Source: Mycolicibacterium tusciae JS617
Lineage (GTDB): Bacteria > Actinomycetota > Actinomycetes > Mycobacteriales > Mycobacteriaceae
Direction of reading: 5' to 3'
Length of the DNA: 64,000 nt
Assembly (NCBI RefSeq): GCF_000243415.2
Contig: NZ_KI912270.1
Coordinates: forward strand, 2,790,001 to 2,854,000
Positions 21,111-30,053 of this stretch are shown here, in pieces. The notes under the pieces are model-generated. The model saw nothing but the letters and a program-made list of their open reading frames with translations. It had not been told where the DNA came from and did no database searches. Numbering within the stretch: position 1 is the stretch's first letter; every line of letters begins with the position of its first letter. The position numbers were made by a program, and so were the translations under genes.

Positions 21111-21566
21111 ATGAGCTCCGTGGTCAAATCTCTGGACTTTGATGGCAACGTCGCCAACGTCGTCGACTTCGAATCGACGACGGCCAGCACTGCGGTCGCC
21201 GGGTCGGCAGCCACTGCGGCCAGCTCGGCGGTGGCCGGCTCGGCAGCGACGGTGGCGAGCACCGCGGTCGCCGGCTCGGCAGCCACCGTGGCGAGTGCGG
21301 GAGTGGCCGGCTCCGCGGCCACCGTCGCCAGTACCGCCGTGGCCGGATCGATCGCCACCGCCGGAAGCGTCGCCATCGCCGGAAGTATCGTCACCGCAAT
21401 GTCTCTCGCGATCGCGGGCAGCATCGCGTGCGTGGCATGTGCGTTCTGCAAGAAGTGCATCGCGTGCTTGGGTTGCGTCGGCTGCACGAACTGCGTCGGG
21501 TGTGTGGGGTGCTATAACTGCTCAGGCCTGCGGTTCGCCGCGGGGCTGCGCGACGTGCACGTCTGA
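21111..21566 (+). CDS. Alanine-repeat protein with C-terminal cysteine ladder, unknown function
   Basis: The 151 residues fall into three parts. Residues 1-22 are unique (MSSVVKSLDFDGN...). Residues 23-106 are seven tandem copies of a 12-residue unit close to TVASTAVAGSAA, encoded by matching 36-base repeats, becoming more Ile-rich towards the end. Residues 107-137 are eleven cysteines at exactly every third position (CxxCxxC...), with small, hydrophobic or polar residues between. A short tail (SGLRFAAGLRDVHV) ends the protein. There is no signal peptide. The fixed three- and six-residue periods suggest a solenoid with a stacked Cys face, or a metal-binding ladder. I do not recognise a named family. 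The next gene on this strand is an HExxH membrane protein. Confidence 0.75.
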   Translation: MSSVVKSLDFDGNVANVVDFESTTASTAVAGSAATAASSAVAGSAATVASTAVAGSAATVASAGVAGSAATVASTAVAGSIATAGSVAIAGSIVTAMSLAIAGSIACVACAFCKKCIACLGCVGCTNCVGCVGCYNCSGLRFAAGLRDVHV

Positions 21567-21942
21567 CCCGTTTGCCGGCTCGGCGCGCCCTTTCTCGGCC
21601 AGCCAATTGATGCCGGGCCACACGGTGAGGCTGTGCACGACGAGGCTCAACGAGACCGTGACTCCGACCACTTGCGTGACCCAGAACTCCGGGACGGGCT
21701 CACAACACCATGACGGTCAAGGTGAAAATGGTGGCGTTCATCTTTTCATCACGCCCGTACGATCGCGCCCGGCAGCGTGTGTCACGCACTGATAGGCCCG
21801 TCACGTCGGGTCGCCGCCGCTCGTTCGCCCAGTTCGCGCAACCAAGTGAAAATCGGAAAACCTCAAGGGACATTGCCGCGCATATGCCTATGCTCACGCA
21901 CGGACCGGCAGCCGCTGCGTTCGCTAGACGGTTGGAGAGCGC
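21567..21942 (+). other. Non-coding gap before the HExxH membrane protein gene
   Basis: This 376-base stretch contains short open frames on both strands, but none shows protein-like composition or a domain. No clear promoter or hairpin was found. GGAGAG just before 21943 is the likely ribosome binding site for the next gene. Confidence 0.4.
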
Positions 21943-22707
21943 GTGCCAGACGGCCCGAGCACACGTTCTCGGTCGATGTGGCTGCTGCTGGCGGCCACGC
22001 CGCTAGTCCTACTCGTCACCTACTACGTGTCCTTCATGACTCACGAATACGGCCACTCCTTTGCCGCGTGGATGCTGGGCATCAAATCGAGCCCGTGGCC
22101 AATCCACTGGGGCGCCAACAGCATCGGCAACATCTTGTTTCTTTCCGAAGTCGACGAGCACGTCGACTACGACGCTGCGATGGCATCCGGTAAGAATCTG
22201 GCAGTCGCTGTGGTCGCGCTCTCCGGCATCGCGGTCAATGCCCTGCTGTATCTCGTCTTTCGTTTCGTCGCGCCGTTGTGGCGCACCAGTACGCGCACGC
22301 TCGTCGCCTACTCGACCTTCTGGTTGTTGTGCATGGAGGTCGGCAACTTCTTCTGTTACGTACCCATCCGAGTCGCCTCCCCAAGTGGCGACATGCACAA
22401 CTGGACCGTGGGATCACATCAGTCGTGGTGGTGGCTGTACGTGATCATCGGATATCTGACGTTGTGGGCGATGGTCGACTTCTACCGAACGGTGTTGCCG
22501 AAGTCGCTCGACGCCAGTGGCATCCGGCCGCGGATTGGCCGGGCGTCGGTGTTGGTCACGGCTACGCTCCTGCTCTTCGGCTACTTCGCGGGACCCGGTT
22601 TGATGAAGGATGATGACCTCACACAGTTCATCTCCCGAACGTCACTGCTACTCATTCCCGTCGTCCTGTTGCTCGGCTGGCGCCGGGTTGTGAGGACTGG
22701 GCGCTGA
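21943..22707 (+). CDS. Polytopic membrane protein with HEYGH motif, M50-like
   Basis: A 254-residue membrane protein with about six hydrophobic segments, starting at GTG after GGAGAG. The first helix runs into THEYGHSFAAWMLG near residues 29-42. This HExxH has the spacing of M50 (site-2-type) zinc metallopeptidases. The second M50 motif (NxxPxxxxDG) is not evident, so zinc peptidase activity is unproven. Its last 60 bases overlap the end of the convergent DUF4349 gene. It follows the cysteine-ladder protein on the same strand, so a functional link is possible but untested. Confidence 0.72.
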   Translation: MPDGPSTRSRSMWLLLAATPLVLLVTYYVSFMTHEYGHSFAAWMLGIKSSPWPIHWGANSIGNILFLSEVDEHVDYDAAMASGKNLAVAVVALSGIAVNALLYLVFRFVAPLWRTSTRTLVAYSTFWLLCMEVGNFFCYVPIRVASPSGDMHNWTVGSHQSWWWLYVIIGYLTLWAMVDFYRTVLPKSLDASGIRPRIGRASVLVTATLLLFGYFAGPGLMKDDDLTQFISRTSLLLIPVVLLLGWRRVVRTGR

Positions 22708-23592
22708 GCTCACAGACGAGGATTGGCGTGCGCCCACCAGTCGGATGACGCCGTAGCCGAGACCAATCGTAACGGCGAGCACAACCAGCCAGGGAAGCAG
22801 CAAACCGAACAGCAGTACCAGGTTTCCTACAACGAAAACCATTGTGTCCCAGCCTCGTTCTACCTGCCCCAGGAAGCCTTGGTACTCCTTGGGCGCCGGC
22901 CCGCCGATCGATTCGGCCACGAACGTGACATCGACGGTGCTGTACTCGATGCGGTCGCCGAGCGCGTCGCGCTGAGCACGCAGGCTGTCCAAATCAGCTT
23001 GGCGCTGTGAGAGCGCATCCTCGGCGGAGATCAGCGCTTCGGGATCCCTGGCGTCGCGCATGATGGCCAAAAGGCGATCCACCGACGTCTGCAGCGCCTT
23101 GATGCGCGCGTCGAGATCGACCCGTTGTGCCGTCACATCCTCGGAGGTGGTTACGGCCGTCTGCACGGTTCCCAGAGTCTTGAGTTCCCGCACCACACCG
23201 TCGAGCTTGCCGACCGGAACGCGCAGCACCACCGACGTACGGGCGAATCCCCGGTCAGATCCCGCATCCTCGCTGCGGCTGTCGACCCGACCGTCGACGT
23301 CCTCCACCATGACGGCAGCCTTGTCCGCGGCCTCAGAGGTATTGGAAACCGCGATGGTCATCGAAGCGGTCTTCACGACATCGCGCGTAGCGTCCTCCAC
23401 CGGCAGGGGCTCTTGCTGAGGTGGAGCTTCCGGCGCGCCCGCGGAGGCGCCGTCCGTGAATTTGGAAGCGGGCGCCTCGTCGCTGAGGGACGGACCTGAT
23501 CCAGCGCAAGCCGTCAGAAGACCTAGTGCCGCGATCCCCGTAATCGCCAACGTCAACCACTTGCGGTACAACCTGCAGGAAACCCGGCTCAT
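22648..23592 (-). CDS. DUF4349 lipoprotein
   Basis: A 314-residue exported lipoprotein with a signal sequence ending in the lipobox LLTAC. A DUF4349 domain follows (TASMTIAVSNTSEAADKA onward), then a coiled coil near residues 150-220 (ALQTSVDRLLAIMRD...). A C-terminal transmembrane segment (VVGNLVLLFGLLLPWLVVLAV) comes last. It is probably anchored at both ends in the envelope. I used the ATG at 23592, since it gives a standard signal peptide; the frame stays open to 23652. Function unknown. Confidence 0.85.
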   Translation of the reverse strand: MSRVSCRLYRKWLTLAITGIAALGLLTACAGSGPSLSDEAPASKFTDGASAGAPEAPPQQEPLPVEDATRDVVKTASMTIAVSNTSEAADKAAVMVEDVDGRVDSRSEDAGSDRGFARTSVVLRVPVGKLDGVVRELKTLGTVQTAVTTSEDVTAQRVDLDARIKALQTSVDRLLAIMRDARDPEALISAEDALSQRQADLDSLRAQRDALGDRIEYSTVDVTFVAESIGGPAPKEYQGFLGQVERGWDTMVFVVGNLVLLFGLLLPWLVVLAVTIGLGYGVIRLVGARQSSSVSSAPSPHNPAPAEQQDDGNE

Positions 23593-23655
23593 GTGAGCCA
23601 CCATGCCATTAGCTGTGAAGTTCGACCATTTTCGCTGGTTGGATAGGCGCAACGC

Positions 23656-24282
23656 CTAGGCGTCGAGCGGATTGGCGCTGATCCGTCCAGCCCCGTTGCT
23701 GGCGATCGACGCGGCGGCGGCGCTGTCCGGCTTACGTCGCGCCTGATCTTCGAAGTACGCGATGAACTCACCGCCGAATCCCTGTCGGGGATGGCGTGCA
23801 AGTATCACCGCGCGCAGCTCCGCCGGGAACTCCTCAGGCCGGCGCCCGGCGACGTCCCAGCTGGTGGCGACCTGTAAGAGATGGGACTCGGGGTCGACGT
23901 CCGCGGGCACATCTGGGCGCATGTGCAGCACGATGATCTCCTCTGTCCGTGCGGCCCGCTCGGGTGACCAACCGGCCGCCACCCCGAACACCCACGCGAG
24001 GTTTCCACCCGCTACTTCGAAATCGGATCGGTGGCTGTCGAATGCATCGGTAAGGCCGAGGTCGTGAAGCATCGCCGACACATAGAGAAGTTCCTCGTCG
24101 AATGCGATGCCGCGCGCCTCTCCGTATTTCGCCGCCCACAGGTATGAGCGCAGACAATGGTGAAGTAGTGCCGGCGAGTAGAAGCGGGTAGCCACCGCCA
24201 GCGCGGCGGTGGCCGCCGGCGTCTGCGGACCGGTGAGGTCAACTCCCCTGTCAGAAACATCGTTCACCGACTTTCCTTTCAT
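23656..24282 (-). CDS. HD-domain phosphohydrolase-like protein
   Basis: The 208 residues contain an HD domain: HHCLRSYLWA supplies the first His, and YVSAMLHDLGLTDAF near residue 70 holds the HD pair; a distal Asp is plausible further on. Proteins of this type resemble cyanamide-hydratase-like HD enzymes. It is coupled to the oxidoreductase upstream by a four-base ATGA overlap. A second start (GTG shortly inside, preceded by AAAGGAAAG) is possible. Substrate unknown. Confidence 0.8.
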   Translation of the reverse strand: MKGKSVNDVSDRGVDLTGPQTPAATAALAVATRFYSPALLHHCLRSYLWAAKYGEARGIAFDEELLYVSAMLHDLGLTDAFDSHRSDFEVAGGNLAWVFGVAAGWSPERAARTEEIIVLHMRPDVPADVDPESHLLQVATSWDVAGRRPEEFPAELRAVILARHPRQGFGGEFIAYFEDQARRKPDSAAAASIASNGAGRISANPLDA

Positions 24283-25232
24283 GAAACAGCCTTTTCCCCA
24301 ATGATTTCCGGCGTGTCGTCGGTGACACGGATGATCGCCTTACCCCGGCCGCGGCGGGTCGGGCTGAATACGGAAGCCGCCTCTTCGAGGGGCCGTACCG
24401 TTCCGACGAGTGGGCGCAGCCGCCCGTCTCTCAACCTGACCTCGAGCTCGCCAAGCCCCGCGCGATCGGGTTCGACGACGAAGAAAATGGCCCGCACATA
24501 GTCAGGCGTGCTCGGCGGCGGTTCCGCGATGCTGACGACCGTTCCGCCCGAGCGGACCAGGGCCGCTGAACGACAGAGGATTTGACCGCCGATCACATCG
24601 AAGACCATGTCCACTTCGCCGATGTCTTCGAGCCGATCGCGATCCAAGTCCACGAACGCTTCCGCTCCCAACTCGACGACGGTTTCCCGATTGGCCGCAC
24701 GGCCGGCGCCTATGACCCTCGCCCCGGCCTCTATCGCCAGTTGCACAGCAATCGAGCCGACACCGCCTGCGGCACCGTGAATCAACACGGTCTGCCCAGA
24801 GGAGATCTGGCCGTGGGTGAACAGACCCTGCCACGCCGTGAGACCTGAAATCGGCAGCGCTGCAGCGATGATGTGGTCGACCCCGGCCGACAGCGGCGCA
24901 AGGTTGCGCGCCTCCACTGCCACGAATTCGGCCAGCGTGCCGTTGCGGCACCAGTCGGTGACCCCGAATACCCGTTGGCCGACGGTCAGCCCGGTCGTCC
25001 CGTAACCGAGGCCGACGACGACGCCGGAGACCTCGTGGCCGGGAATGGTCGGCGCCCGATCGCGCCCGGCACGGTCGGTCCAGGTGCCCGGCCAGTCGAG
25101 TTCGCCCGGCGTGAACCCCGCCGCGTGCACCTGCACGATGACGTCGTTCTCGGCGGCGTGCGGGTAGGGCATCTCCGCCACCGCAAGGCCGTCAATGCCG
25201 GCGGTGCGGTCACGCGCAATGATCGCTCGCAT
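24279..25232 (-). CDS. Zinc-free MDR-family NADP-dependent oxidoreductase
   Basis: A 317-residue quinone reductase-type protein. The GroES-like domain spans about residues 1-125 (PTIPGHEVSGVV). The NADP loop HGAAGGVGSIAVQLA is near residues 151-165, followed by the ARVIGAGRA beta-strand. It overlaps the HD-domain gene by four bases, so the two probably act together, perhaps in detoxifying a small electrophile. The specific reaction is not readable. Confidence 0.87.
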   Translation of the reverse strand: MRAIIARDRTAGIDGLAVAEMPYPHAAENDVIVQVHAAGFTPGELDWPGTWTDRAGRDRAPTIPGHEVSGVVVGLGYGTTGLTVGQRVFGVTDWCRNGTLAEFVAVEARNLAPLSAGVDHIIAAALPISGLTAWQGLFTHGQISSGQTVLIHGAAGGVGSIAVQLAIEAGARVIGAGRAANRETVVELGAEAFVDLDRDRLEDIGEVDMVFDVIGGQILCRSAALVRSGGTVVSIAEPPPSTPDYVRAIFFVVEPDRAGLGELEVRLRDGRLRPLVGTVRPLEEAASVFSPTRRGRGKAIIRVTDDTPEIIGEKAVS

Positions 25233-25443
25233 GGTCTCAGCCTGGGTGACGACGGGCGCTGGGAGGGCGCAGTGAGTCGCGGGCCTCGGTCTCGTCCGCT
25301 GCGAGCATGGTGATCATGTCGACATCCGGAGCGCAGATGCACACGGCCAGGAATCTACTCCACCTGACTGCGGGCGGGACCTGAACCGTCAGGGCAGCTG
25401 GAGATACGCCAAAGAAGGTGAAAAGCGGTTAGGGACAGGGGCT

Positions 25444-25740
25444 CTAGTCGTCGGACTTATCGGACTTATCGGACTTATCGTCCTCGTCGGAGTCGTCGTC
25501 CTCGTCGGAGTCGTCGTCCTCGTCGGAGTCGTCGTCCTCGTCGGAGTCGTCGACCTTTGCGGACTTGGTCGACTCGCTGATCGCGTCGGCGTGCTTCGTC
25601 AGGAGCCGCGCCAATTGGCGGGCCTCTTCAGGTGCCAACGAGTCATCGAATAGCCGCTCGCTGTCCTCGGACACTCGCTCGAGGTAGACCTCGTTGTCTT
25701 TCGTGGCGACATTCCATTGGCCGCCCTCCTGTTCCACCAT
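25444..25740 (-). CDS. Small acidic Asp/Ser-repeat protein
   Basis: A 98-residue protein. The first ~65 residues look like a folded domain (QWNVATKDNEVYLERVSED...EEARQLARLLTKHAD). The tail is low complexity: tandem DDSDED units, then KSDKSDKSDD. The DNA shows matching short tandem repeats (about 15 and 9 bases), which could change length by slippage. The charge suggests a cation- or nucleic acid-competing tail. No family recognised. Confidence 0.65.
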   Translation of the reverse strand: MVEQEGGQWNVATKDNEVYLERVSEDSERLFDDSLAPEEARQLARLLTKHADAISESTKSAKVDDSDEDDDSDEDDDSDEDDDSDEDDKSDKSDKSDD

Positions 25741-25780
25741 GAACCCTTGGGTACCCCGGCTTCTGGGTTGTCACCCATTT

Positions 25781-26155
25781 TCAGGGGACCCGGGTCCAGG
25801 GTTGACAGTTCCGCGACTCGAAGGCCATCACGGTCGTATTGATATTCGCGAACATCGGTCCGATGGACATATTCGTCGCGACCACATTGTCCTTGTTCGT
25901 ATCGGGCGTGCTGTAGGTAAACCACACACACATCGAGTCCTGCGTGGGCACATCGTTAATCCAAACCCCGAAGGTCGACGCCGAACCGGCCGTTTGGTAA
26001 AGACCCGGCGAGATATCAGACCCCACGAGGAAGAACCCGTTCCCCGGTATCGGGTCCATCGGGCCGGCGCTGGCTGGTGACACGAACGCGATCGCGGCCA
26101 CCCAGCCAGCGAGCGCAGCCGCTGCGTGGCGCCGACGGATGGGAAACATACGCAA
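25781..26155 (-). CDS. Small secreted protein of unknown function
   Basis: The 124 residues start with a signal peptide (about residues 1-30, ending SPASA) and a short mature domain beginning GPMDPIPGNGFFLVG. It contains DISPGLYQTAGS, a motif common in small exported actinobacterial proteins of unknown role. Two mature cysteines could pair. It lies immediately downstream of the two-TM protein gene (three bases apart) on the same strand, so they may be co-transcribed. Confidence 0.75.
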   Translation of the reverse strand: MRMFPIRRRHAAAALAGWVAAIAFVSPASAGPMDPIPGNGFFLVGSDISPGLYQTAGSASTFGVWINDVPTQDSMCVWFTYSTPDTNKDNVVATNMSIGPMFANINTTVMAFESRNCQPWTRVP

Positions 26156-26158
26156 CTC

Positions 26159-26821
26159 CTAAACGCCCGACTTGGACGGTCCACGAAAGCGCCGGAATCG
26201 GGCCTCCAGGCTCAGCGGCAAGCCCCGACTCGCCGGTGAAGCGGGCACCGTTGCAGCGGGCAGTGTGTGGTCGTGGGCACGGACGACAACCGGCAGGGTG
26301 AGCATCTTGCCGAGCACGCTGATCTCTCGTTTTGCCTGCTCTCGCGCGATGAACAACAGGTCGAGCGGATACCAGAGGCCAACCCACGCAACGACGAGGA
26401 ACACGCCGCTCCCAATCAGATCGTTGGCAAATTCGCCCACCCCGGGTCGCGTGAACGCGAACGACAACAAAATGCCAACGATGAACAGCAGCGAGCCACT
26501 CACCAGCGACCGCATGCCCTGGCGCCAGATCAGGTCGTGTTCGCGGTTTGCACGCCGCAGTCGCAGGTCGCAGTAGCGGCGGACGGCCGCCACCACCTTG
26601 GCCGCCTGCTCGTCGGGGCACCCGCTGGCGATGTCCAGAACGACGCGCTGGTCAGGGCCGACGCTCCTCTGGGCCAGTAGCCGCTCCACCAGCTCGTCCA
26701 TACCGCTGTCGATGCGACGCGCTCCGGCCAGCAGGCCACTCGGATCGGCATAGAACAACTCGTCGGCACTGGCTAGCTCGATCACCACATCGGTCGGGGG
26801 CGCTCGTTTCTTGCGTCGCAC
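26159..26821 (-). CDS. Two-TM membrane protein of unknown function
   Basis: A 220-residue protein starting at GTG 26821 after GGGGAGG; the frame extends upstream to 26917. The N-terminal ~115 residues are soluble and helical. Two hydrophobic segments follow (SLVSGSLLFIVGILLSFAF and GVFLVVAWVGLWYPLDLLFI), with a basic C-terminus. No domain recognised. It probably sits in one unit with the secreted protein downstream. Confidence 0.65.
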   Translation of the reverse strand: MRRKKRAPPTDVVIELASADELFYADPSGLLAGARRIDSGMDELVERLLAQRSVGPDQRVVLDIASGCPDEQAAKVVAAVRRYCDLRLRRANREHDLIWRQGMRSLVSGSLLFIVGILLSFAFTRPGVGEFANDLIGSGVFLVVAWVGLWYPLDLLFIAREQAKREISVLGKMLTLPVVVRAHDHTLPAATVPASPASRGLPLSLEARFRRFRGPSKSGV

Positions 26822-26933
26822 GTTCACCTCCCCGGCCGGGGCGTAGCTGGCGCCGTTCACCGACGGCAATCGGGATATTACGTACCAAGGTGCCCGCCAG
26901 CAGCCGGATCGCCGCACACGGTGCTAAACCCGG

Positions 26934-28166
26934 CTAGGAACCGAAGTTGACGACGCTCCCGTCCAGCGGCAGCTGGTTGGTGCGTTCATTGGGCGCCGCT
27001 TCCCACACGACGCGGTCGTCGTCCATTGATCCGGCAAGGGCGAATCGATCGATCTCGTACGGCACGTTGTCGCTCGACAGCGGCACCGGTCCCCGAGACA
27101 AGTGGAAGTGAAGATGAGCCTCACTGGTGTTGCCCGAATTGCCAAGCCGCCCAATGATCTGGCCGCGGGTCACCTTGTCGCCGACTTTCACTGAGGCGGA
27201 TCCGGGAATCATGTGGGCATAGAACGCGAAATGCCCGTCACCGATATCGATGATGATGTGATTGCCGCCGAGCTCCTCGAAGGCTTGGTTGGCCGTGATG
27301 ACCTGTGGCACAGCCTCGTTCAGATCCGACACCACCGTCGTCACCGTGCCGTCGGCCACCGCCAGCAGCGGGGCATCGAAGGCGAGGTAGTCCTCGTTGC
27401 GCTTTCCGTCGCCGGTGAAGGTGGTGGCCGGGTCGCTGGTCGGGTCCAGGCGCAACCAGTCGATGGCGTAACGCTCACTGCCATTGAGCCTGGAACCGAC
27501 ACCCATCACCGCTCCACGATGCGAGGTGACGCCGCAGCATCCGTTGAGCGCAACCCAGTCGTCGCCGGCGAGCGGGGAGCCGATGACCACCGGTGACCCC
27601 GTGCCGGTGCGGACGACGCCACCGATCTGGGTGACGGCATCGGGATACCGGGAGCTGACGGGTTGGTTCTCCGGCAGAGCCGGGCCCAGCGTCATGTTCA
27701 CCCGGTGCGTCACCTCGGAGGGGACATCGGCACGCGTGTCGTAGACGTCCTCGAGCACCAGCACCGCGGTACGTCCTGCGGGGATTTCGGTGACAGGGGC
27801 GGAATGCAGATTGGGGATCAGGATGGTCCGCGCCACGATCTCCTGCGGTGCGACGGTGGCCACGGTGGCGCCGTCAGGTCCGCCGTCAAGGGTCTCGATC
27901 TGTGTGATCGTCGCCGGCTTCGGCCCTGAGTTGAGCACCTCGATTTCATAGGCCACGTGGATCTTTCCGTCTGTCCCCGTGACCGGGATCGGGTCCGGAG
28001 AAAGCGTCGTGAGGACCAGCGGCGCCACCACGTCGACATCGAGCGGATAGCCGGGCGGGATTCCGCCGCGGGAGTCCACGACCGATGGTGCGGCAGTGTC
28101 GGTCGGTGAACCGCAGGCCACCGACAGAAACGCACAGAAAAGCAGAAGGATCGGTGACGTTCGCAT
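26934..28166 (-). CDS. M23-family peptidase-like lipoprotein
   Basis: A lipoprotein signal (MRTSPILLLFCAFLSVAC) ends in a lipobox Cys. The C-terminal third is a LytM/M23 domain with GGNHIIIDIGDGHFAFYAHM and GNSGNTSEAHLHFHL, which provide the His and Asp zinc ligands and HxH motif. M23 proteins cut peptidoglycan cross-bridges or regulate other hydrolases. The middle section is a beta-rich domain of unknown role. The start could be ATG 28166 or GTG 28175, which has AAGGCGA upstream. About 410 residues. Confidence 0.85.
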   Translation of the reverse strand: MRTSPILLLFCAFLSVACGSPTDTAAPSVVDSRGGIPPGYPLDVDVVAPLVLTTLSPDPIPVTGTDGKIHVAYEIEVLNSGPKPATITQIETLDGGPDGATVATVAPQEIVARTILIPNLHSAPVTEIPAGRTAVLVLEDVYDTRADVPSEVTHRVNMTLGPALPENQPVSSRYPDAVTQIGGVVRTGTGSPVVIGSPLAGDDWVALNGCCGVTSHRGAVMGVGSRLNGSERYAIDWLRLDPTSDPATTFTGDGKRNEDYLAFDAPLLAVADGTVTTVVSDLNEAVPQVITANQAFEELGGNHIIIDIGDGHFAFYAHMIPGSASVKVGDKVTRGQIIGRLGNSGNTSEAHLHFHLSRGPVPLSSDNVPYEIDRFALAGSMDDDRVVWEAAPNERTNQLPLDGSVVNFGS

Positions 28167-28290
28167 CCAGAGCACTCGCCTTGCTTGTCGTTGACGCGTG
28201 GAACCCCGGCGGGAGGAGCCTATCCGTATCCCCGAGGCATCCACCTCTACCGGCACTAACCGTCCCAACGCGCTGACGCATCGACGAAAA

Positions 28291-28319
28291 CGCCCCCGGC
28301 CCAAGAGCGGCCGGGGGCG
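28291..28319 (-). terminator. Intrinsic terminator of groES-groEL1
   Basis: A perfect 11-bp GC stem (CGCCCCCGGCC / GGCCGGGGGCG) with a 7-base loop lies 18 bases past the groEL1 stop. On the minus strand it is followed by TTTTC, giving a classic Rho-independent terminator. Confidence 0.85.
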
Positions 28320-28337
28320 CTAGTCGAATTACTGGCT

Positions 28338-29972
28338 TCAGTGCGAGTGGCCGTGCCCATGGCTGTGACCATGGCCATGGCCGTCGTCCTCAGCCTCGGC
28401 CGGCTTCTCGACGATCGCCGTCTCCGTGGTCAGCACCATCCGGGCGACGGACGCCGCGTTCAGCACGGCTGACCGGGTGACCTTGACCGGGTCCACGACG
28501 CCGTCGGCAGTCAGATCACCGTAGTCGAGCGTGGCGGCGTTGAAGCCCTGCCCGGCAGGCAATTCGGAGACCTTGTTCACCACCACGGCGCCGTCGAGCC
28601 CCGCGTTGGTGGCGATCCAGAACAGCGGCGCGGACAGCGCTGCGGCGAACACGCCGACGCCCAGCGCCTCGTCACCGGAGAGCGACTCGCGCAACGGGCC
28701 GAGCACCGAGCCGGCCTGAACGAGCGCTGCACCGCCACCGGTGACGATGCCCTCCTCGACGGCCGCCTTGGCTGCCGAAACCGCGTCCTCGACTGCTTCC
28801 TTGCGCTTCTTGAGGTCGGTCTCGGTGGCCGCGCCGACCCTGATGACGGCGACGCCACCGGACAGCTTGGCCAGACGCTCCTCGAGCTTCTCGCGATCCC
28901 AATCGGAATCGGATGCCTCGATCTCGGAACGCAGCTGTGCCTTGCGCCCTTCGATGGCGTCCGGCGTGCCCCCGCCGTCGACGATGACGGTGCTGTCCTT
29001 GTCGACCACGACACGGCGCGCGGTACCCAGGACCTCGAGGCCGACCTCGCGCAGCACCAGACCGACATCGGGGTTGACGACCTGCCCGCCGGTGACGACC
29101 GCCAGATCGTCGAGGAACGCCTTGCGTCGGTCGCCGAAGAACGGCGCCTTGACGGCAACGGCCTTCAGCGTCTTGCGAATTGCGTTGACCACCAACGTCG
29201 AAAGGGGTTCACCCTCGACGTCCTCGGCCACGATCAGCAGCGGCTTGCCCGCCTCGGCGACCTTCTCCAGCAGCGGAAGCAGATCGGGCAGCGAGCTGAT
29301 CTTCTCGCGATGCAGCAGCACCAATGCGTCCTCGAGCACAGCTTCCTGAGCGTCGAAGTCGGTGATGAAGTACGCGGAGATGTAGCCCTTGTCGAAGCCG
29401 ACGCCCTCGGTGACCTCGAGTTCGGTGTTCAGCGTCGAGGACTCCTCGACCGTCACAACGCCGTCGACGCCGACGGTGGTCATCGCCTCGCCGACCAGCT
29501 CGCCGACCTCTGCGTCGCGCGAGGAGACGGTGGCGACCTGGGCGATCCCCGTCTTGTCGCTGACCGGCGTCGCCGCCGCCAGCAGTGCTTCAGAGACGGC
29601 GTCTGCGGCCTTGCTGATGCCTTGGCCCAGCGCAATCGGATTGGCACCGGCCGCCACGTTGCGCAGCCCCGCCTTGATGATCGCCTGTGCGAGTACCGTC
29701 GCCGTGGTGGTGCCGTCGCCGGCTACGTCGTTGGTCTTGGTGGCGACCGACTTGACCAGCTGGGCACCCAGGTTCTCGAACGGGTCCTCCAGTTCGATCT
29801 CGCGGGCGATGGTGACGCCGTCGTTGGTCACCACTGGCCCGCCGTACGCCTTGGCCAACACCACGTGGCGGCCGCGCGGCCCCAGCGTGATCCGCACAGC
29901 GTCGGCAAGCTTGTCGACCCCGGCTTCCATTGCCCGGCGCGCAGTCTCGTTGAACTCAATCTGCTTGCTCAT
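28338..29972 (-). CDS. groEL1: Chaperonin GroEL1 (60 kDa) with His-rich tail
   Basis: A 544-residue Hsp60. The conserved [14 protein letters not shown] is near residue 85 (ATP binding) and the equatorial, intermediate and apical domains are full length. The C-terminus is [13 protein letters not shown], the histidine-rich tail typical of mycobacterial GroEL1 (Rv3417c), in place of the GGM tail of the essential GroEL2. GroEL1 is dispensable and is linked in M. smegmatis to mycolic acid synthesis during biofilm growth; the tail can bind metals. It lies 81 bases after groES and ends at a strong terminator. Confidence 0.98.
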   Translation of the reverse strand: MSKQIEFNETARRAMEAGVDKLADAVRITLGPRGRHVVLAKAYGGPVVTNDGVTIAREIELEDPFENLGAQLVKSVATKTNDVAGDGTTTATVLAQAIIKAGLRNVAAGANPIALGQGISKAADAVSEALLAAATPVSDKTGIAQVATVSSRDAEVGELVGEAMTTVGVDGVVTVEESSTLNTELEVTEGVGFDKGYISAYFITDFDAQEAVLEDALVLLHREKISSLPDLLPLLEKVAEAGKPLLIVAEDVEGEPLSTLVVNAIRKTLKAVAVKAPFFGDRRKAFLDDLAVVTGGQVVNPDVGLVLREVGLEVLGTARRVVVDKDSTVIVDGGGTPDAIEGRKAQLRSEIEASDSDWDREKLEERLAKLSGGVAVIRVGAATETDLKKRKEAVEDAVSAAKAAVEEGIVTGGGAALVQAGSVLGPLRESLSGDEALGVGVFAAALSAPLFWIATNAGLDGAVVVNKVSELPAGQGFNAATLDYGDLTADGVVDPVKVTRSAVLNAASVARMVLTTETAIVEKPAEAEDDGHGHGHSHGHGHSH

Positions 29973-29999
29973 AAACGTCCTTCTGACTCGGAACGAGTG

Positions 30000-30042
30000 C
30001 CGCCCCGGAACTCACCCGTCGATACGGGAAGCTCCGGGGCGG
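30000..30042 (-). other. Hairpin in the groES-groEL1 spacer
   Basis: CCGCCCCGGA and TCCGGGGCGG form a 10-bp stem in the 81-base gap between groES and groEL1; a smaller ACCCGT/ACGGGA pair sits in the loop. It may mark an mRNA processing site or set the groES:groEL1 ratio, as groES-groEL1 mRNA is reported to be processed in M. tuberculosis. Confidence 0.5.
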
Positions 30043-30053
30043 GACACGGGTGC

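Noticed and set aside
25440..25560. The short tandem repeats as a CRISPR array
   Set aside because: Units are 9-15 bases with no spacers and lie inside a coding frame for an acidic tail.
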